A stretch of DNA of 64,000 nt from Solibacillus sp. FSL H8-0523 (GTDB lineage Bacteria > Bacillota > Bacilli > Bacillales_A > Planococcaceae). The notes beneath the pieces were generated by a model. It was given only the letters and a program-made list of their open reading frames with translations, made no database searches and was not told the DNA's origin. A program made the position numbers and the translations under genes. The DNA lies in the NCBI RefSeq assembly GCF_038051985.1, contig NZ_CP150291.1, positions 1,612,001-1,676,000 on the forward strand, read 5' to 3'. Below, piece by piece: positions 62,455 to 64,000 of the stretch; the stretch's first letter is position 1; each line of letters opens with the position of its first letter.

Positions 62455-62775
62455 ATGGCGCTATATTATTTCAAATATCATGGTATTAGCAATGAAAAAG
62501 CCGTGTTTAGTTTTAAATCGAAAAATCACGAACTGCATTATTTTAAAATGGATTCAAAAGGTAAAATTGAAAAGATAACGTTTGATGATGCAGATTTAAT
62601 TCAATGTAACGCTAGAGTAGTTAATAATTTATTAGATATAATTGAAGAATCAAAATCAAATTCTATAAGTGAGTTGGCTAGTAGGGGGCTTTTAGATACT
62701 TTAATTGAGCGAGATGTGCATTTAGATGATATTGGTAGCGTGGCTTTTCATAAGTATAAAATTGGCGGTGCTTAA
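62455..62775 (+). CDS. Hypothetical protein
   Basis: 106 aa, GGAGG site. Mixed alpha/beta. The frame stays open for about 40 codons past its TAA, discussed separately. No motif. Confidence 0.6.
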   Translation: MALYYFKYHGISNEKAVFSFKSKNHELHYFKMDSKGKIEKITFDDADLIQCNARVVNNLLDIIEESKSNSISELASRGLLDTLIERDVHLDDIGSVAFHKYKIGGA

Positions 62776-63126
62776 ATTGTATGTACACATTCTGCTAGAG
62801 AGGCTGAAGGAGTGTTAGCGGACGTACAAACGGCGAACGCGATTATGATCGTTTACGAGGAGAAATCCTCGTTTTTTTTATTTCATAAAAATAATTTTAG
62901 GTATATTTGGTTAAATTAAATTTAAGAATAACGAGCTTTAGACAGAATAAAATGTAATCAAGTGTTATTTTTCTTTTATTCATAGAGAAAATGATATAGA
63001 CACACTTTGGTAATATAGGTATAATAATCTAAATCGGATTATCCAATATATAACATTAATAATTAAAAAAGGTTTTTCATTGACCGCTTTTTCGATTTGG
63101 TTTGAATCCACAAGGAGATGTTAAAT
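62776..63126. other. Spacer with terminator
   Basis: No clear gene. It holds the 62856 terminator and an AT-rich leader with TATAAT-like sequences for the last gene. Confidence 0.5.
62856..62879 (+). terminator. Terminator with GAAA tetraloop
   Basis: Stem CGAGGA/TCCTCG closed by GAAA, then eight T. Confidence 0.9.
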
Positions 63127-64000
63127 ATGGAATTTATTAAAAAAGAGTTAATAGATACAATTAACTCTATGAATGATGAAAATATTCTTGAAATTAAACA
63201 AAGAATAAACAGGTTATTTGAATTTGCAGAATTATCAAAAAGTATATGGGGCACTGTTCCAAATTTTTTAGATTATAATGTTGACGTAATTGACGGTGCT
63301 TTAGCAGATGCGCAGGGCAGCAATGACGATCTAAAATTTGAAAACGCAGTAGCAGCGGAAGCGTTGCCGAAGGAAGAAGAGAGCGAAAATAACATATATA
63401 AACCAATGCCTCTCGAAAGAAGATTGAAAGGTGGAACATTAAGAAGAAATAATTCAACTTTATATGTGCCTGAAAAGATTATTCGCACAAATGGCTGGGT
63501 GCATGGTGATTATATAACAGCAATCGGTGAAAATGAACAGGAATTAATTTTTGAAAAGCATTCAGACAGCACCAGTGCGGATAAGAGTAATAGAGTTGAA
63601 TTGGATTATTGTTTAGTTACAAAAAGAGCAGATGAAAAATATGTAATTAAGCAGCATTATAATGAAGGAATATTAAAACCAACGCTATTAAATGGTGTGG
63701 AACATGAATTTGTCCTTGATATTAGTAATGTCTCTAATTTTAGGCTACAGGACGGTTATGTAGTGGCAATTGCTTTTTATGCTAATAAGCCTCATGAATT
63801 TAGGATAATTTGGCTTTACACTGACATGATGGAAATTCCTGCTCCACCGCCTCCAAAACCATCGAGCTATTACAAAGAACAGAACAGCGAGAAGAAATTG
63901 AAGTGGAATGACACAGAATTAAAAATATTAGAAGGAAAGAAAATTGTAATCGTTGGAGCTGATTTTCGTGCAAATGATTTTATTGGCCTAATGGATGAAG
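63127..64000 (+). CDS. DUF2325-like domain protein, 3' end outside window
   Basis: At least 291 aa, ATG 63127 nine bases after AAGGAG. A coiled N-terminus (about 40 residues), an acidic linker, a beta-rich middle, a Pro-rich hinge (APPPPKP) and then KKIVIVGADFRAND at the end, the start of a DUF2325-like Rossmann-type domain. Runs off the right edge. Confidence 0.7.
   Translation, partial: MEFIKKELIDTINSMNDENILEIKQRINRLFEFAELSKSIWGTVPNFLDYNVDVIDGALADAQGSNDDLKFENAVAAEALPKEEESENNIYKPMPLERRLKGGTLRRNNSTLYVPEKIIRTNGWVHGDYITAIGENEQELIFEKHSDSTSADKSNRVELDYCLVTKRADEKYVIKQHYNEGILKPTLLNGVEHEFVLDISNVSNFRLQDGYVVAIAFYANKPHEFRIIWLYTDMMEIPAPPPPKPSSYYKEQNSEKKLKWNDTELKILEGKKIVIVGADFRANDFIGLMDE

Overview
The window is a piece of a large, AT-rich tailed-phage genome from a spore-forming Bacillales host (Bacillus/Lysinibacillus-like; this is inference from codon and base composition, strong GGAGG ribosome sites and a spoVS homologue). 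It also carries plasmid functions: a ParM/ParR-type partition locus and an FtsK/SpoIIIE-like DNA translocase cassette. The best single description is a phage-plasmid or a large siphovirus with plasmid maintenance genes. No integrase, lysin/holin, DNA polymerase, tRNA or CRISPR array is visible here.

1-24,954 (all minus strand) is the virion block, transcribed right to left. It starts with a sigma-like/zinc-ribbon regulator and a PIN-PhoH protein, then a metallophosphoesterase, ClpP-like protease, small and large terminase, portal, protease-scaffold, head protein, major capsid protein, neck genes, major tail protein, two tail-chaperone-position genes, a lipoprotein, and the tape-measure protein, which has an internal M23 peptidase domain and runs off the left edge.

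25,181-36,177 (plus) begins with a RecD-like helicase and a possible replication initiator, followed by a 0.7-kb non-coding segment with a 21-bp inverted repeat. Then come about 25 small accessory genes, including spoVS, an HNH-type DNA-binding fragment, a DUF7694-like protein and a LigA-related protein. A 0.9-kb convergent spacer separates these from 37,091-47,869 (minus), a set of short operons with RadC, a beta sliding clamp (DnaN), ArdA antirestriction protein and many small zinc-ribbon proteins.

48,381-49,324 (plus) holds two small genes. 49,606-57,179 (minus) holds parM-parR and a cassette of degenerate LytM protein, membrane proteins and FtsK-like ATPase. Two of the membrane ORFs are joined at an in-phase T TTT TTA slippery heptamer. 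57,418-60,972 (plus) is another accessory run, 61,042-62,235 (minus) is a lone DGQHR/DndB-like gene, and the window ends in a DUF2325-like gene.

Two sequence signatures recur across these modules. One is an AT-rich element (ATAARTAAATTTTT) placed mostly about 45 or about 55 bp upstream of a TATAAT-like -10 on both strands; it looks like a shared promoter class. The other is a set of paired or tripled TATAACGGCAA motifs, 31-41 bp apart, in the spacers of the 39-50 kb region.
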